From JAWPMV01 sp039819665 (GTDB lineage: Bacteria > Bacteroidota > Bacteroidia > J057): DNA of 64,000 bases. The stretch covers positions 41,510 through 105,509 of the forward strand of contig JBCBRM010000030.1 in NCBI GenBank assembly GCA_039819665.1. The letters run 5' to 3'. The number at the start of each line of letters is the position of its first letter. The stretch's first letter is position 1. Below are positions 51,741 to 62,300 of the stretch, piece by piece. A program made the translations under genes and the position numbers. The notes under the pieces were generated by a model. That model did no database searches, had not been told where the DNA came from, and saw nothing but the letters and a program-made list of their open reading frames with translations.

Positions 51741-52861
51741 TTACTCAATACTTTCTGATAAATATCATAATATCGCTTAGCCATTTTATTGAGGTTAAAG
51801 TGCTCAAATACCCTAAGGTGAGCTTTCTTCCCCATTTCTTCACAGAGAGCCGGATTGTCAAGCAATTCGTGAATACGTTCGGCTAATTCAGAAACTTGTG
51901 AAGGTTGTACCAAATAGCCCGTTTCCCCATGCACCACAATTTCATCTGTACCTCCCCCCGAAGAAGCAATTACGGGTTTTGACATAGCCATGTATTCCAG
52001 GATGGAATTGGAAATCCCTTCTCCATGTACCAGAGAATTGGTACTCAGGATTCCTATATCAATCAGATTGATGGTCTCTTCGATACGACTTTGATGTCCG
52101 GGGAAAAGGACATGGTTTTTATGCTTATCGGCTACCAGGGCTTTTACTTCAGGCAAAGTTGGCCCTTCCCCGATAGCGAGGAAACTTACATCATTCCTTT
52201 TCTCCAGTACTTCCTGAGCTGCTTTAACATAGGTCGCAAAATCTTTTCGCTCAAAAAAACCGGCAACCATAGCCACCAGTTTTGGGGTTTTTATTCCTAA
52301 CTGTTCCCTCACGCTACTTTCTTGTGGCAACTTATCAATCCTGCGAAAGTCAAATCCATTATATACGCAATCGGATTTATGCATGGGGGCGTCATAGGCA
52401 TGTAGGCCTGCTTTAGAATTTGCCAGAACCAAATCAGAAAAAGGGTAGACCAGTTTAGCCCGGAAGTAGCGCGAATCAGACCAGCCCATATCTTTGGGGG
52501 CATCGGCAATGATTGCACTTATGATCTTTTTCTTATTTAATATAACGCTGGGCAAAGAATAGATAGAGGACATTGCCCCCCAGCTGTGCACCAGATCCGG
52601 TTGGAAATCCCGATAAACTTTATAGAATTGCCTGAAAAGGCTGAGGTCTTTTTTCGTTTTACGCTTGAGGAAAAACAGTTCCACATTCATCTCGAAGACC
52701 TGTGGGAAGGCTTTTTTGATTTCAGGATAATCTTCGGGCCGGGCAAAAAGAGTCAAACCCACTTGCACATCCGGATATTCCTGCAAGCCAGTTAGCAATT
52801 CGACAAGGCGTCTTTCCTTGCCTCCCATTGTCAAGGTATCGTTGATGATAAGTATGCGCAT
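51737..52861 (-). CDS. Glycosyltransferase family 4 (GT-B fold)
   Basis: A 374-residue glycosyltransferase. The N-terminal Rossmann half starts MRILIINDTLTMGGKERRLVELLTGLQ with the glycine-rich acceptor loop, followed by LVHSWGAMSSIYSLP. The C-terminal half has VAMVAGFFERKDFATYVKAA, SFLAIGEGPTLPEVKALV, and the nucleotide-sugar motif HGEGISNSILEYMAMSKPVI with the E-x7-E pattern, then GGTDEIVVHGETGYLV. It transfers a sugar from an activated donor to a polysaccharide or lipid-linked acceptor at the cytoplasmic face. It is an isolated gene, convergent with the GNAT gene; the donor and acceptor are unknown. Confidence 0.93.
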   Translation of the reverse strand: MRILIINDTLTMGGKERRLVELLTGLQEYPDVQVGLTLFARPEDYPEIKKAFPQVFEMNVELFFLKRKTKKDLSLFRQFYKVYRDFQPDLVHSWGAMSSIYSLPSVILNKKKIISAIIADAPKDMGWSDSRYFRAKLVYPFSDLVLANSKAGLHAYDAPMHKSDCVYNGFDFRRIDKLPQESSVREQLGIKTPKLVAMVAGFFERKDFATYVKAAQEVLEKRNDVSFLAIGEGPTLPEVKALVADKHKNHVLFPGHQSRIEETINLIDIGILSTNSLVHGEGISNSILEYMAMSKPVIASSGGGTDEIVVHGETGYLVQPSQVSELAERIHELLDNPALCEEMGKKAHLRVFEHFNLNKMAKRYYDIYQKVLSN

Positions 52862-52948
52862 ACGATCAAGATGGGAACATATTCCATACCAAAGTATGTC
52901 CTAATCGGGTGAAATTGAATAATATAATCACATAATAGGAGAGGATAA

Positions 52949-52977
52949 CAGAATTCCCACAAAATGTAGGAATTCTG
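52949..52977. repeat. Perfect inverted repeat downstream of the beta-barrel gene
   Basis: Arms CAGAATTCC (52949-52957) and GGAATTCTG (52969-52977), 11-base loop. It lies 17 bases past the stop of the leftward 52994 gene. It lacks a clear T-run on either strand, so it may be an mRNA-stabilising 3' hairpin rather than an intrinsic terminator. Confidence 0.55.
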
Positions 52978-52993
52978 CTATCTTGAAGAGGGA

Positions 52994-53698
52994 TTATCTG
53001 CTCATACTATCGCCTCCAATAGGCATATTGTAAGCGAAGCTTACGGCATTGTTTTTATTGAGTCCAAACCAAAAACTGGTATCAGAAATGGAAATATCTG
53101 GATTATCAACACTGCTTCTTCGGTTCCAGTTAATGCCTGCAAGGCTTGTTTCGGCACTGATAAAGGCGCCATTCCTCAATCGATAAGCTACGCCTAAATC
53201 AAAGTTGAGTCCTACGTTTAACAGATTATCCTTGCTACTTGTCTGGCCATCAAATTCTGATGAAGATCTCCCAAATCCTATAGGAAGACTTATACCTCCT
53301 CGCATATCAACATTATCGCTGAAATTACATACCCTATCGATATGAGGGCTTAGCCTTACTTGTGTTGAGTTGCTGGAGAAACTTTCATTGCTGAAACCCC
53401 TGTAATGTAAGGCCGCGTCGATTCCTCCTACCAGCTGCTTATTATTTGCGGTTTTACCACCGATAGGCACCTGATATCCGACTCCTACACAAAAACTAAA
53501 ATCTCCATCCTGAACATAGCCAAGTCCTGCCTTCAGCCTGTAAGCATTTTGGGCATAGAAAAATTCACTGCCATCCAGGGTATCCATGGTGGTATAGTCA
53601 GTAGAAAACAGTAAGGCTGTAGAATTGCTTTGGGCGAAAGTGGAAAGAGAGCATAATGCAAAAGCAAGCAAACAGACTAAAAATTTGTAGTGTGTCAT
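52994..53698 (-). CDS. Predicted outer-membrane beta-barrel protein, hypothetical
   Basis: A 234-residue exported protein. The signal peptide (YKFLVCLLAFALCSLSTFAQ) is followed by alternating-residue strands of an 8-10-stranded small barrel: YRLKAGLGYVQDGDFSFCVG, VGYQVPIGG, VRLSPHIDRVCNF, MRGGISLPIGFGRSS, LNVGLNFDLGVAYRLRNGAF, ISAETSLAGINW, FWFGLNKNNAVSFAYNMPIG. No specific family is recognised. It may be a structural or pore protein. It is monocistronic, with a 3' hairpin. Confidence 0.6.
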   Translation of the reverse strand: MTHYKFLVCLLAFALCSLSTFAQSNSTALLFSTDYTTMDTLDGSEFFYAQNAYRLKAGLGYVQDGDFSFCVGVGYQVPIGGKTANNKQLVGGIDAALHYRGFSNESFSSNSTQVRLSPHIDRVCNFSDNVDMRGGISLPIGFGRSSSEFDGQTSSKDNLLNVGLNFDLGVAYRLRNGAFISAETSLAGINWNRRSSVDNPDISISDTSFWFGLNKNNAVSFAYNMPIGGDSMSR

Positions 53699-53905
53699 GA
53701 AAAACGTTTTAGGGTTTTAGAATTTAATAGAAAAGCACCTTCATACCTGTCGTATGAGATTTCGGTATTCATGGCAAAAACAAGAGGCAAAGGAAGGATG
53801 AGCGTGTTGTTTGATTCTCGTTAAGATAGTAACGTCAAGAATACATTCGAATTATTTTAACGCTCTGTTTAATATACGAATTGCAGTAGTAATTTACATA
53901 GCTTT

Positions 53906-54790
53906 TTACTTTCGGAGGGCAAATACATTCCCCGCCAGCAAAATAATTATCCCGAGTATGGGCATTAGGGTAATTTTATAATCTTCGAAAATGATAGAGA
54001 TCAGAATGGCAATCACCGGCACTACGACTAGGGCATAAGCAGCTCTGTCGGCTCCTATTCTGCCAATTAGGGTAAGGTAGGCTGTAAAGGCTACTATAGA
54101 TCCTATAATAGAGAGATAGACCAGAGAAATGATGTAGGAAGCCGAGCTGTCAAAAGTGGGGGGATTTCCACTCAGGAGAGCCAGACAAAACATGAAAATG
54201 CCTCCATACATCATCCCGATGGCTGTGGTAGGGATGACAGGTAAGTTTTGCTTTTGATTATAGGCCGAAGTAATATTTCCAAGAGAAGCCATTACTACCC
54301 CTGCTATGCACAGCAACACTCCCAGGCCAGTTTTATCTCCGGTTTCGACTTTTGCCAGTTCCGGCTGAAAGACCAGAAAGGTTCCGATCAACCCCAGGCT
54401 GGCGCCAATTAATACCTGTTTTTTTATAGGTGTTTTGAGGAAAATACGCCCGAAAAGGACATTCAAAAATATGACGAGAGAGAATATAATAGCGACGAGA
54501 CCACTTGCGATATATTGTTCAGAATAGTAGGTGAATAGGTAATTGAAACCAAAAAGGAACAGCGCCTGACCCAGAATCCATCTATGTTGCTTCAGGCTAA
54601 ATTTTAGCGAAATTCCCCTAAGCAGGCAATAACTTAAAAAGACGACTCCCGCCAGGAGAAATCGGTAACTCACGGAGTAAATGGGGGGAACCTTGCCCAG
54701 CTGAAAAGTGATGGCATACCAAGTCGATCCCCAGATCATGGCTGGGATCGCAAATAGGATGAGGTTGCTGGAAACAAGGGCTTTCTTCAT
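53906..54790 (-). CDS. DMT superfamily (EamA) transporter
   Basis: A 294-residue inner-membrane exporter with ten predicted helices in two EamA repeats: LILFAIPAMIWGSTWYAITF, VSYRFLLAGVVFLSYCLL, YIASGLVAIIFSLVIFLNVL in the first; GVLLCIAGVVMASLGNITSA, GMMYGGIFMFCLALLSG, YLSIIGSIVAFTAYLTLIGR, ADRAAYALVVVPVIAILISI in the second. Substrates of such exporters are amino acids, nucleosides or metabolites and are not predictable here. It lies 31 bases downstream of the molybdoenzyme gene on the same strand and is probably cotranscribed with it. Confidence 0.9.
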   Translation of the reverse strand: MKKALVSSNLILFAIPAMIWGSTWYAITFQLGKVPPIYSVSYRFLLAGVVFLSYCLLRGISLKFSLKQHRWILGQALFLFGFNYLFTYYSEQYIASGLVAIIFSLVIFLNVLFGRIFLKTPIKKQVLIGASLGLIGTFLVFQPELAKVETGDKTGLGVLLCIAGVVMASLGNITSAYNQKQNLPVIPTTAIGMMYGGIFMFCLALLSGNPPTFDSSASYIISLVYLSIIGSIVAFTAYLTLIGRIGADRAAYALVVVPVIAILISIIFEDYKITLMPILGIIILLAGNVFALRK

Positions 54791-54821
54791 CCTGCAATGT
54801 TAGGGAAAAAGAGAGGAAATA

Positions 54822-57098
54822 TCAGCCCATTTCCAGAGATGCCGGAAGATTTTTTATGCGTTGACCAGTTGCCTTATAAATGGCATTACAAATGGCCGGA
54901 ATCACTGGAGGAACAGGGGGCTCTCCGACTCCGGTGGGCTTTTCATCACTCTCTACCAGATGTACATGAACCTCCGAAGGGGCATCCGTCATTCTCGCCA
55001 GTAAATAGTCATGGAAATTGCTTTGCTCTACGGCTCCATTTTTTAAGGTAATCGCACTTTTTAAGGCAATGCTGGTTCCGAAAACGGCTCCACCTTCAAA
55101 TTGGTTTCTCAGAGAATCCGGATTTACTACTGTTCCACAATCCACTGCATAATGGATTTCGGGAATTTCAATATTCCCTTTATCGTCTACCTTCACCTGG
55201 GCCACACAAGCAACATAGGTGAGGAAGCTTCTGTGAACGGCAAAGCCCATTCCACTACCAGCAGGAAGTGATTTTCCCCAGCCTGATTTTTCCTTGACCA
55301 GTTTGACTACTCCTGCCAGTCGCTCTGTATTCCAGGGATATTCTGTTAAGGACTCTCCATAGTTTTCAAAGGCTTCAAACATGGATTTAACATCTATATT
55401 TCGACCCTGACCCAGGAGATCAAGGCTATTTTCTATGGGATCCATGCCACGAGCTTCTGCTATCTCATCCATCATGGTACAGATGGCAAAAGCATGCTGG
55501 ATATTAGAAACAGAACGTAGCCAGCCAATTCTGACTTGTGCTTCTGATTTTTGAGTTTCAAGACAAATATTGGGAATTTCTAAAGGTAAGTCTATGAATC
55601 CCAATCCCAGTTCGCCCGGAGAAGGTTCGGCCAGCTTAGGAACAGATGTACCCCCAATAGATGGGAAGACTGTTCTATGATGCCAGGCTTGCACCTGTTT
55701 ATCTTCGTCTAAGCCTACTTCTACATGCTGTACAGAAAGAGCGTGGTAAAAGTCATGGCGAATATCATCTTCTCGGCTCCAGACAAGTTTGATGGGGAAG
55801 CCGGTTTCTTTGGCGATCATGGCCGCTTCGACCACAAAATCCGGTTTTGACTTTCGCCCGAATCCTCCTCCAACAAGGGTAACATTAACCTTAACCTGAT
55901 CCAACTCTAATCCCAATGCGCCTGCTACGGCTCCTCGGGCCCACTGCGGATGCTGGGTTGGTGCCCAGATTTCGCAGAAGTTTTTTCCAGAATCAAAATG
56001 AACCAGCGCACATGGTGGCTCCATGGTTGCATGCGCCAGATGCGGCACCCGATAGGTAGACTTTAGCACGGTATCTGATTTCCGCAAGGCCTTTTTTACA
56101 TTGCCACTTTCTCTCTGTACAGTTCCTTTTTTGCGGCTCCGTTTGGTCATTGTCTCCAGATAATCCTGCGAATCATAGGAAGTATTGCTCCCAGAATCCC
56201 ATTCAATATCCAAAGCCTTACGCGCTTTCATTGCGGCCCAGGTATTATCTGCAACTACGACTACCCCTCCTAATGGCTTCTCTAAACCTGTTGGAAAACC
56301 GGGAGCCGGCATGGTATATATTGTATACACCCCATCAATGGCTTTCGCCGCTGTATCATTCAAACTTTTTACGCCTATACCTGCAACCGGACTACGCTCT
56401 ATCATTGCAATCTTCATCCCATCCATTTTTACATCCATACCATATTCGGCCTGACCCGATACAATATCCTGTAAATCCACAATAGGCATACTCTTGCCAA
56501 TGTATTTAAAGTCTTTTTTGTCTTTGAGTTTGATATCTTCCTCCTTGGGAATCTCAAGTGTCTTGGCAGACTCAGCCAGTTTCGCAAAACTCATCTTTTT
56601 ACTACTGCCAGCATGCTTTACATAATGATTTTCTGCCTTGCATTCTGCAACATCTACTTGCCACATATTAGCTGCCGCTTGTTCCAACATCATTCTGGCA
56701 GCTGCTCCCGCTTTTCTCATCGGCTCATAAAACATGCGAATACTGAAGGATCCATCTGTATTCTGATTGCCGTATTTATCCTCATCGCCTTCCGCCTGTA
56801 TAATTTTTACCTTTTCCCAATCGGCTTCTAGTTCATCTGCTACGATCATAGGAAGACTGGTTCGTACACCCTGCCCAAATTCTGACCTGTGGGCAGTGAT
56901 CAGAATTTCGCCTCGATTGTTGATGTTGAGAAAAACATTGGGAGTAAAATCTACAACAGGCCCAGTAAATTTTTCTTCTTCTTCGCATCCCAAATGGAAT
57001 CCTATTAATAATCCAGTTGTAGCTAAAGAGCTTACTTTTAGAAAATCCCGTCTTTTGACATGGGTGAGGGGAGAGGTAGTTAATTTGCGCTTTTGCAT
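54822..57098 (-). CDS. Xanthine-dehydrogenase-family molybdopterin-binding subunit (isoquinoline 1-oxidoreductase beta type)
   Basis: A 758-residue exported molybdoenzyme large subunit. The N-terminus has a twin-arginine signal (VKRRDFLKVSSLATTGLLIG). The aldehyde-oxidase fold follows: FLNINNRGEILITAHRSEFG, GQGVRTSLPMIVADELEADW, IVDLQDIVSGQAEYGMDVKM, AHATMEPPCALVHFDSGKNF, EIWAPTQHPQWARGAV, VTLVGGGFGRKSKPDFVVEA, IEIPEIHYAVDCGTVVNPDS, GVGEPPVPPVIPAICNAIY. The last segment includes the catalytic Glu region of the family. It hydroxylates N-heterocycles or aldehydes with a partner [2Fe-2S] subunit. No IorA-type small subunit is adjacent, which is unusual. The gene is divergent from the DUF885 gene. 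Confidence 0.9.
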   Translation of the reverse strand: MQKRKLTTSPLTHVKRRDFLKVSSLATTGLLIGFHLGCEEEEKFTGPVVDFTPNVFLNINNRGEILITAHRSEFGQGVRTSLPMIVADELEADWEKVKIIQAEGDEDKYGNQNTDGSFSIRMFYEPMRKAGAAARMMLEQAAANMWQVDVAECKAENHYVKHAGSSKKMSFAKLAESAKTLEIPKEEDIKLKDKKDFKYIGKSMPIVDLQDIVSGQAEYGMDVKMDGMKIAMIERSPVAGIGVKSLNDTAAKAIDGVYTIYTMPAPGFPTGLEKPLGGVVVVADNTWAAMKARKALDIEWDSGSNTSYDSQDYLETMTKRSRKKGTVQRESGNVKKALRKSDTVLKSTYRVPHLAHATMEPPCALVHFDSGKNFCEIWAPTQHPQWARGAVAGALGLELDQVKVNVTLVGGGFGRKSKPDFVVEAAMIAKETGFPIKLVWSREDDIRHDFYHALSVQHVEVGLDEDKQVQAWHHRTVFPSIGGTSVPKLAEPSPGELGLGFIDLPLEIPNICLETQKSEAQVRIGWLRSVSNIQHAFAICTMMDEIAEARGMDPIENSLDLLGQGRNIDVKSMFEAFENYGESLTEYPWNTERLAGVVKLVKEKSGWGKSLPAGSGMGFAVHRSFLTYVACVAQVKVDDKGNIEIPEIHYAVDCGTVVNPDSLRNQFEGGAVFGTSIALKSAITLKNGAVEQSNFHDYLLARMTDAPSEVHVHLVESDEKPTGVGEPPVPPVIPAICNAIYKATGQRIKNLPASLEMG

Positions 57099-57180
57099 TG
57101 TTTAGGCTTTGATCAGTTACTTTCAAGTTAAAGAATGATGCAGTAAATTCCCATTTATGTCCCTACTTAACGATCACTCA

Positions 57181-58914
57181 ATGAAAACTACGCCTGCCTT
57201 ATATAAAATGAGCTTTCTAATCTTCCTTTTGTCTGTATTATTAATACTTCCTGTAGAAGGATTTACTCAACAGCGTTCTGAGGCCTTACACAAAATATTT
57301 CAGGCTGAGCAGGATTTTAACAGAGAAAGAGGAAAGAAATGGAAAGAGGATTGGCCTTATTATACAGAAGAATTCATAGTAGAGGAACTGTTGAATTTGA
57401 CCTTCTGGAAACAAGATCTGGCGAAAATCGATAAGAAAAGCCTGAATCAATCAGATCAGATCAATCTTGAACTTTTTCAGCTTACCCTTGAGGATCGCAT
57501 ATTTAATTTGAAGTACCAGTCTTATCTTATGCCTTTGAACTCCGAAGGTGGATTTATCACAGGGATTTTATACAATATCCAGTCTACTCGATTGAAAAAT
57601 AAGGAAGGGCAGGAATCTTATTTGCGGAAATTGGGCGCACTCCCTGCCTACCTCAAGCGTCAGCAGGCTTTATTGGAGGAAGGACTAGAAAAGAAGATTA
57701 CTGTACCTAAAATCATTGTAGAGAAATGTCTCAATATTATTGAAGGTTTCTCCGAGACTTCGGCTGACCAGAGCGTCTTTGTAAAACCATTTGATGGTTT
57801 TGAAGCCGAGGAGAATGGATATTTGCGAGCGATTGAATTGGTGGAAAGTAAAATCATCCCGGCCTACAAGAAATTTTATGAATATGTAAAAGGGACATAC
57901 CTGAAAAAAACTAGAGAGAGTATTGCTGCTAGAGACCTTCCCAATGGTGCTGCTTACTATGAGCAAAGGGTTCGCTTTTTCACTACCCTTAATATAAGTC
58001 CAGAAGAAGTATTTGAAACAGGCCAATCTGAAGTAGCCCGGATTAGAGCAGAAATGGAGGAAATTATAGAAGAGTTGGACTTTGAGGGTAACTTTGCTGA
58101 CTTTCTGGAGTTTCTCCGAACCGATCCTCAGTTTTATGCCAAAACTACCAAGGAACTTCTACTCAAAGCTGCTTGGATATCCAAAAGAGCGGAAGCAGTA
58201 CTACCCAGATACTTTGGCAATTTGCCTCGTATGCCCTTTACCGTAGAGCCCGTGCCTGCCGCTATTGCTCCTAATTATACCGGAGGTCGTTATTCTGAGG
58301 GGAATTATAGGACGGGAAAGCCGGGTGCTTTTTGGGTAAATACCTATGCACTCAATACACGGCCTTTATATGTCTTACCTGCTCTTGCCCTTCACGAAAG
58401 TGTGCCGGGACACCATACCCAGATCATGTTAGCTGCTGAAATTCAGGAAGTACCCGCTTTTAGGAGGAATACCTATTTGAGTGCGTTTGGAGAAGGCTGG
58501 GCTTTATATGCAGAATACCTAGGGAAAGAAGCCGGAATCTATGAAACTGCTTATGAGGATTTTGGCAGACTCACTTATGAAATGTGGAGAGCCTGCAGAT
58601 TGGTGGTAGATGTAGGTATGCACTATAAAGGCTGGACCCGTCAACAGGCACTGGATTTTATGGCTGAAAATACTGCATTATCACTCCATGAAGTAGAAAC
58701 AGAAATAGATCGATATATCGGATGGCCAGCTCAGGCTGTATCCTACAAAATGGGAGAAATCAGCATTAGGAAACTCAGAAAAGAGGCAGAAGAAAGTCTG
58801 GGGGGAAAATTCAATATCAGGGAGTTTCATGATGAAGTGCTAAAAAATGGCTCAATTCCTATGTTGAGTCTACAAAGAATTATCAGGAAATATATTGAGG
58901 AGAATCAAAATTGA
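57181..58914 (+). CDS. Secreted DUF885 family peptidase
   Basis: A 577-residue protein with a signal peptide (YKMSFLIFLLSVLLILPVEG) and a DUF885 catalytic domain. The zinc motif ALHESVPGHHTQIM begins near residue 403 (His405, Glu406, His411), followed by the second metal ligand region EGWALYAEYLGKEAGIYETA. DIGMHY-like VVDVGMHYKGWTRQQALDFM and the C-terminal QAVSYKMGEISIRKLRKEAE are also typical. DUF885 enzymes are M3/M32-like carboxypeptidases or dipeptidases. ATG 57181 is chosen over 57157, because it starts a clean signal peptide. It is probably monocistronic, divergent from the molybdoenzyme, with no clear terminator. Confidence 0.88.
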   Translation: MKTTPALYKMSFLIFLLSVLLILPVEGFTQQRSEALHKIFQAEQDFNRERGKKWKEDWPYYTEEFIVEELLNLTFWKQDLAKIDKKSLNQSDQINLELFQLTLEDRIFNLKYQSYLMPLNSEGGFITGILYNIQSTRLKNKEGQESYLRKLGALPAYLKRQQALLEEGLEKKITVPKIIVEKCLNIIEGFSETSADQSVFVKPFDGFEAEENGYLRAIELVESKIIPAYKKFYEYVKGTYLKKTRESIAARDLPNGAAYYEQRVRFFTTLNISPEEVFETGQSEVARIRAEMEEIIEELDFEGNFADFLEFLRTDPQFYAKTTKELLLKAAWISKRAEAVLPRYFGNLPRMPFTVEPVPAAIAPNYTGGRYSEGNYRTGKPGAFWVNTYALNTRPLYVLPALALHESVPGHHTQIMLAAEIQEVPAFRRNTYLSAFGEGWALYAEYLGKEAGIYETAYEDFGRLTYEMWRACRLVVDVGMHYKGWTRQQALDFMAENTALSLHEVETEIDRYIGWPAQAVSYKMGEISIRKLRKEAEESLGGKFNIREFHDEVLKNGSIPMLSLQRIIRKYIEENQN

Positions 58915-59301
58915 TTGAATAGTCAGTAAGTTATTCCGAAAAACCGGAATGAATCAGAGTTCGCCGCCCGGGGAACCTATGTAAGTAATATTTGAATTGA
59001 TACTCATTTACTCACCAACTAATTCCAAAAGTGAAGCTTAAGTCTACCATAAACAGGCCTGGTTGGTAGGAAAGACTTTATTGAATAATTATTCAATAAA
59101 TATTCTTTGCAAAGCTTTTTTTTGCCTAATGCTCAATTCTGCACCAATAAAGCATTTGTTTACTACGGATTCAGGGAATATTTCAAAGTAAGAACAACTA
59201 TTAATTTGATTGAATACTCAGTCAATAAATATCTATAATTGTATAACTGTTCAATTAAATGGATGGATAATACAATTTGTTGAACAAACAATAGTCGTTT
59301 A
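58915..59301. other. Intergenic region with repeated TTGAATA palindromes
   Basis: A 387-base AT-rich spacer. Three related sites: TTGAATAGTCAGTAAG at 58915, a perfect palindrome at 59077-59100, and TTGAATACTCAGTCAATAAA at 59210. A small hairpin ATTCCG/CGGAAT lies at 58933-58950. No ORF above a few codons and no terminator T-run were found. Confidence 0.5.
59077..59100. promoter_or_regulatory. Perfect 24-bp palindrome upstream of the giant surface protein
   Basis: TTTATTGAATAA (59077-59088) is followed directly by its exact reverse complement TTATTCAATAAA (59089-59100). A related sequence with 20 of 24 matches over TTGAATA...ATAAATAT recurs at 59210-59233, 129 bases downstream. The spacing and dyad symmetry suggest binding sites for a dimeric regulator. 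Confidence 0.5.
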
Positions 59302-62300
59302 ATGCATAGCGTTTTTTATAATACCAGAATCCAAAGATCACAAGCTAAGCGAATAATCAAACAGCTAAATTGTTTGCTTGCACTTAGTATCTGCTTGATT
59401 TGCCCTTATTTTACTTTTGGACAATCAGGTCCAGGAGGGGTGAATACTGATTTGCTGCTTTGGGTTCGTGCGGATAGTTCTCTTTACTCTGATGCCGGGA
59501 GCACGGCAGCCAATCCAGCTGACAATATTCAGGAGTGGCATGATAAAAGCGCAAGTGGCAACCATTTGTATTCTACGGGTAGCAACAGACCCGTTTGGGA
59601 CTGGACCAATATGATCAATTACCAGCCCGTGGTGAATATGGATGGGATAGATGATCTCCTTTATCGATCAGATATATTTGGGGGAAGCAATTCAGAAATC
59701 AATGTTTTTATTGTGGCGCAATGGGATGTGCTAAATGACAATGCAGGCCTTAAATTCACCACTTCCGAACTGGCGGTAAAAAGATATCTTGCCCACTTTC
59801 CCTGGAACAATGGAAACTTTTACTGGGACGTAGGAGCCAATTTTGGCTCCTATCGGGTATTTAGTTCCAGTATAGATACTCAGGGCCCTTTTCTGGTAGG
59901 CCTGGAGAATTCTGTGAGCAATGGCCACCAAAGTATCAGACTGAAAGGGGCTGTGAGTAAGTCTGATTTGGATGGCCATACCGTAACAACTGATACCTTA
60001 CTAATTGGAGCTGACTATAATGGAAATGGGGATTATCTTAATGCCAGTATAGCGGAAATTATCATTTATGATGCTGACCTTTCTACTACTGACAAGGAGA
60101 AAGTAGAAACCTATCTCGCCCTGAAATATGGGATTCATATTGCTCATGATTTTGTAGCCAGTGATGGGACATTGATCTGGGATGCTTCTGTAATGTCTAC
60201 TTATCACAATGATATTAGTGGGATTGGTCGTGATGATGATGCGGGACTTCATCAAAAACAATCTGGACAAAATAATAATGAAGATATTTTGAGCATAGGG
60301 ATGGGCTCAATTGCGGCATCTAATGCTTCAAATTCCAGTACCATAACCATTGATAAGACCTTTTTTATGTGGGGGAATGATAATGATGATGGAAATGGGA
60401 TTATCGAAGAGACTACTGTAGATCGTCCTGCAAATGTGGGCAAAAGGCTGGATAGAGAATGGAAAATCCTTGAGATGGGGGAATTAGGAGTAATGGATCT
60501 TTCTTTTGACCTCAGCTCATTAAATATTTCTGGCACTTCTGTTTCTGATTTCAAACTCCTGGTTGATACAGATGGGGATGGCGATTTCACGGATGGAGGA
60601 GTTACCCAAATCGATCCTAGCAGCTATGCAAGCGGAGTCCTTATATTTGATGATATCGATTTAGATAATGGAGATGTAATTACCCTAAAAACGGATGTGC
60701 CAACGATAGACTTAAGCATAGAGTTGATGCAGTCAACTTGTCAGGAAGCGTTGGCAGTTTATAACATTTTTCTGATCAACAATGATGGCGTGGAAGCTAC
60801 TGGTCTTACAGTTTCTGCTACCTTACCTTCAGGCTTTACTTTTTATGGAGACAGTATAGCTTTAGGAGGCTTAGCGACATTTGATTCCACTAGCCTCCCA
60901 ACATATGGTTCCACTGGAGTAATAAGTTGGAGTAATTTTGGTATCCCGGATCAGGATACAATAGTTCTGAATTTTAGTGCGCTGGTAAACTCTGGAACGG
61001 CAGATGGCAATTATACCCTCAATGCCAGTGGAGGAGGTCCTGCGCAATATTCCCCGAGTCTACTGAGTGGAGTTACAGCCGTGGGAGGGGCAAATTGTGT
61101 ATTCATACCAGAGTTTACTTGCGAACCGGCCTTTTATCAGACCTATAAGAAAAAGAATGGAGCCCCAAAATTTGCCAAACTGAAACCAGCTGATGGATCC
61201 TATGAAGAAATCTCAGTCATAGATGCGATGGTAAATGGGATGGGCTATGATGTGAATACGGGTATTGCTTATGGTTCATGTCAAAGTAGATTTGTGAGCC
61301 TTTCTGAGGATGGAGTTATTCGAGATTTGGGGCTCCCTCTCGCCAAAAACTCCTTTTGTGGAGATATGGACTTCAATGGATTCTGGTATGGAAAAGTAGG
61401 AGGAGATATGGTCAAGATCGATGTGAGTGGACCGACCATTGTTGCTACCTATAGTGGACAAGGAATTGCGGGTTGGGATATGGCTTATAATACGGATGGA
61501 AACTTTTACGCAGTTCATAAACGAACGCTCTATAAGTTTGACACGGGTACCAATACGAAATCAACAATAGGATCCATTATAGGAGCGACCATTCCCAATA
61601 GCGGTTATGGTGCCCAATGGACCGGGACTGATGGCTACCTATACATTTCCAACAACAGTACCGGCCAGATATATCAAATCAACGTTACGACTCGTGAGGC
61701 CAAACTGGTGATGACATCGACTTCGGGATTGAAATTGAATGACGGATTCTCATGCCCACAGGATATTCCGGTAGTATTCGACTATGACTATGGAGACAAT
61801 ATAGGTTTACCGCAAGCTAGAAGCCTTGCCTTTCGCCAGGAAATCGTGAAGGACAATGTACCGGATTATGAGGCTTTCTGGTTGGGGGCTCAGGTAGCAG
61901 CTGATACCGTAGCGCTTGCTAACTCTGATGCGAGTACAGATACTTATGATGACGGCCTCACAATACCTTCTGCCTATGTTGCTGGGAGTACCATAGCTGT
62001 AGATATCAACCTCAATACTAATATGTCTAATAAAAGAGTTTACTATGGCCTTTGGGTAGATTGGGATGGCGACTTCAGCTTTGATGATTTTTACAATGGA
62101 AGCAGGACAATTAGTAGTGCGACTACCGAGACAGTTAATGTGAGCATACCCTCAGAGTTTGGCGATGGTACTGCTAGTTGGAGGGTACGGGTTGCAGAAA
62201 AGGAACTGGTACTGGCAGATGGTAGTGGAGACTTAGGATTGGGGGAAACAGAAGACTACGTTTCTTCTTTCACCGTCAGCTACCCTGTCTGTAATACCTT

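Noticed and set aside
52949..52977. Hairpin after the beta-barrel gene considered as an intrinsic terminator
   Set aside because: The stem is perfect but no T-run follows on either strand, so it is listed only as an inverted repeat.
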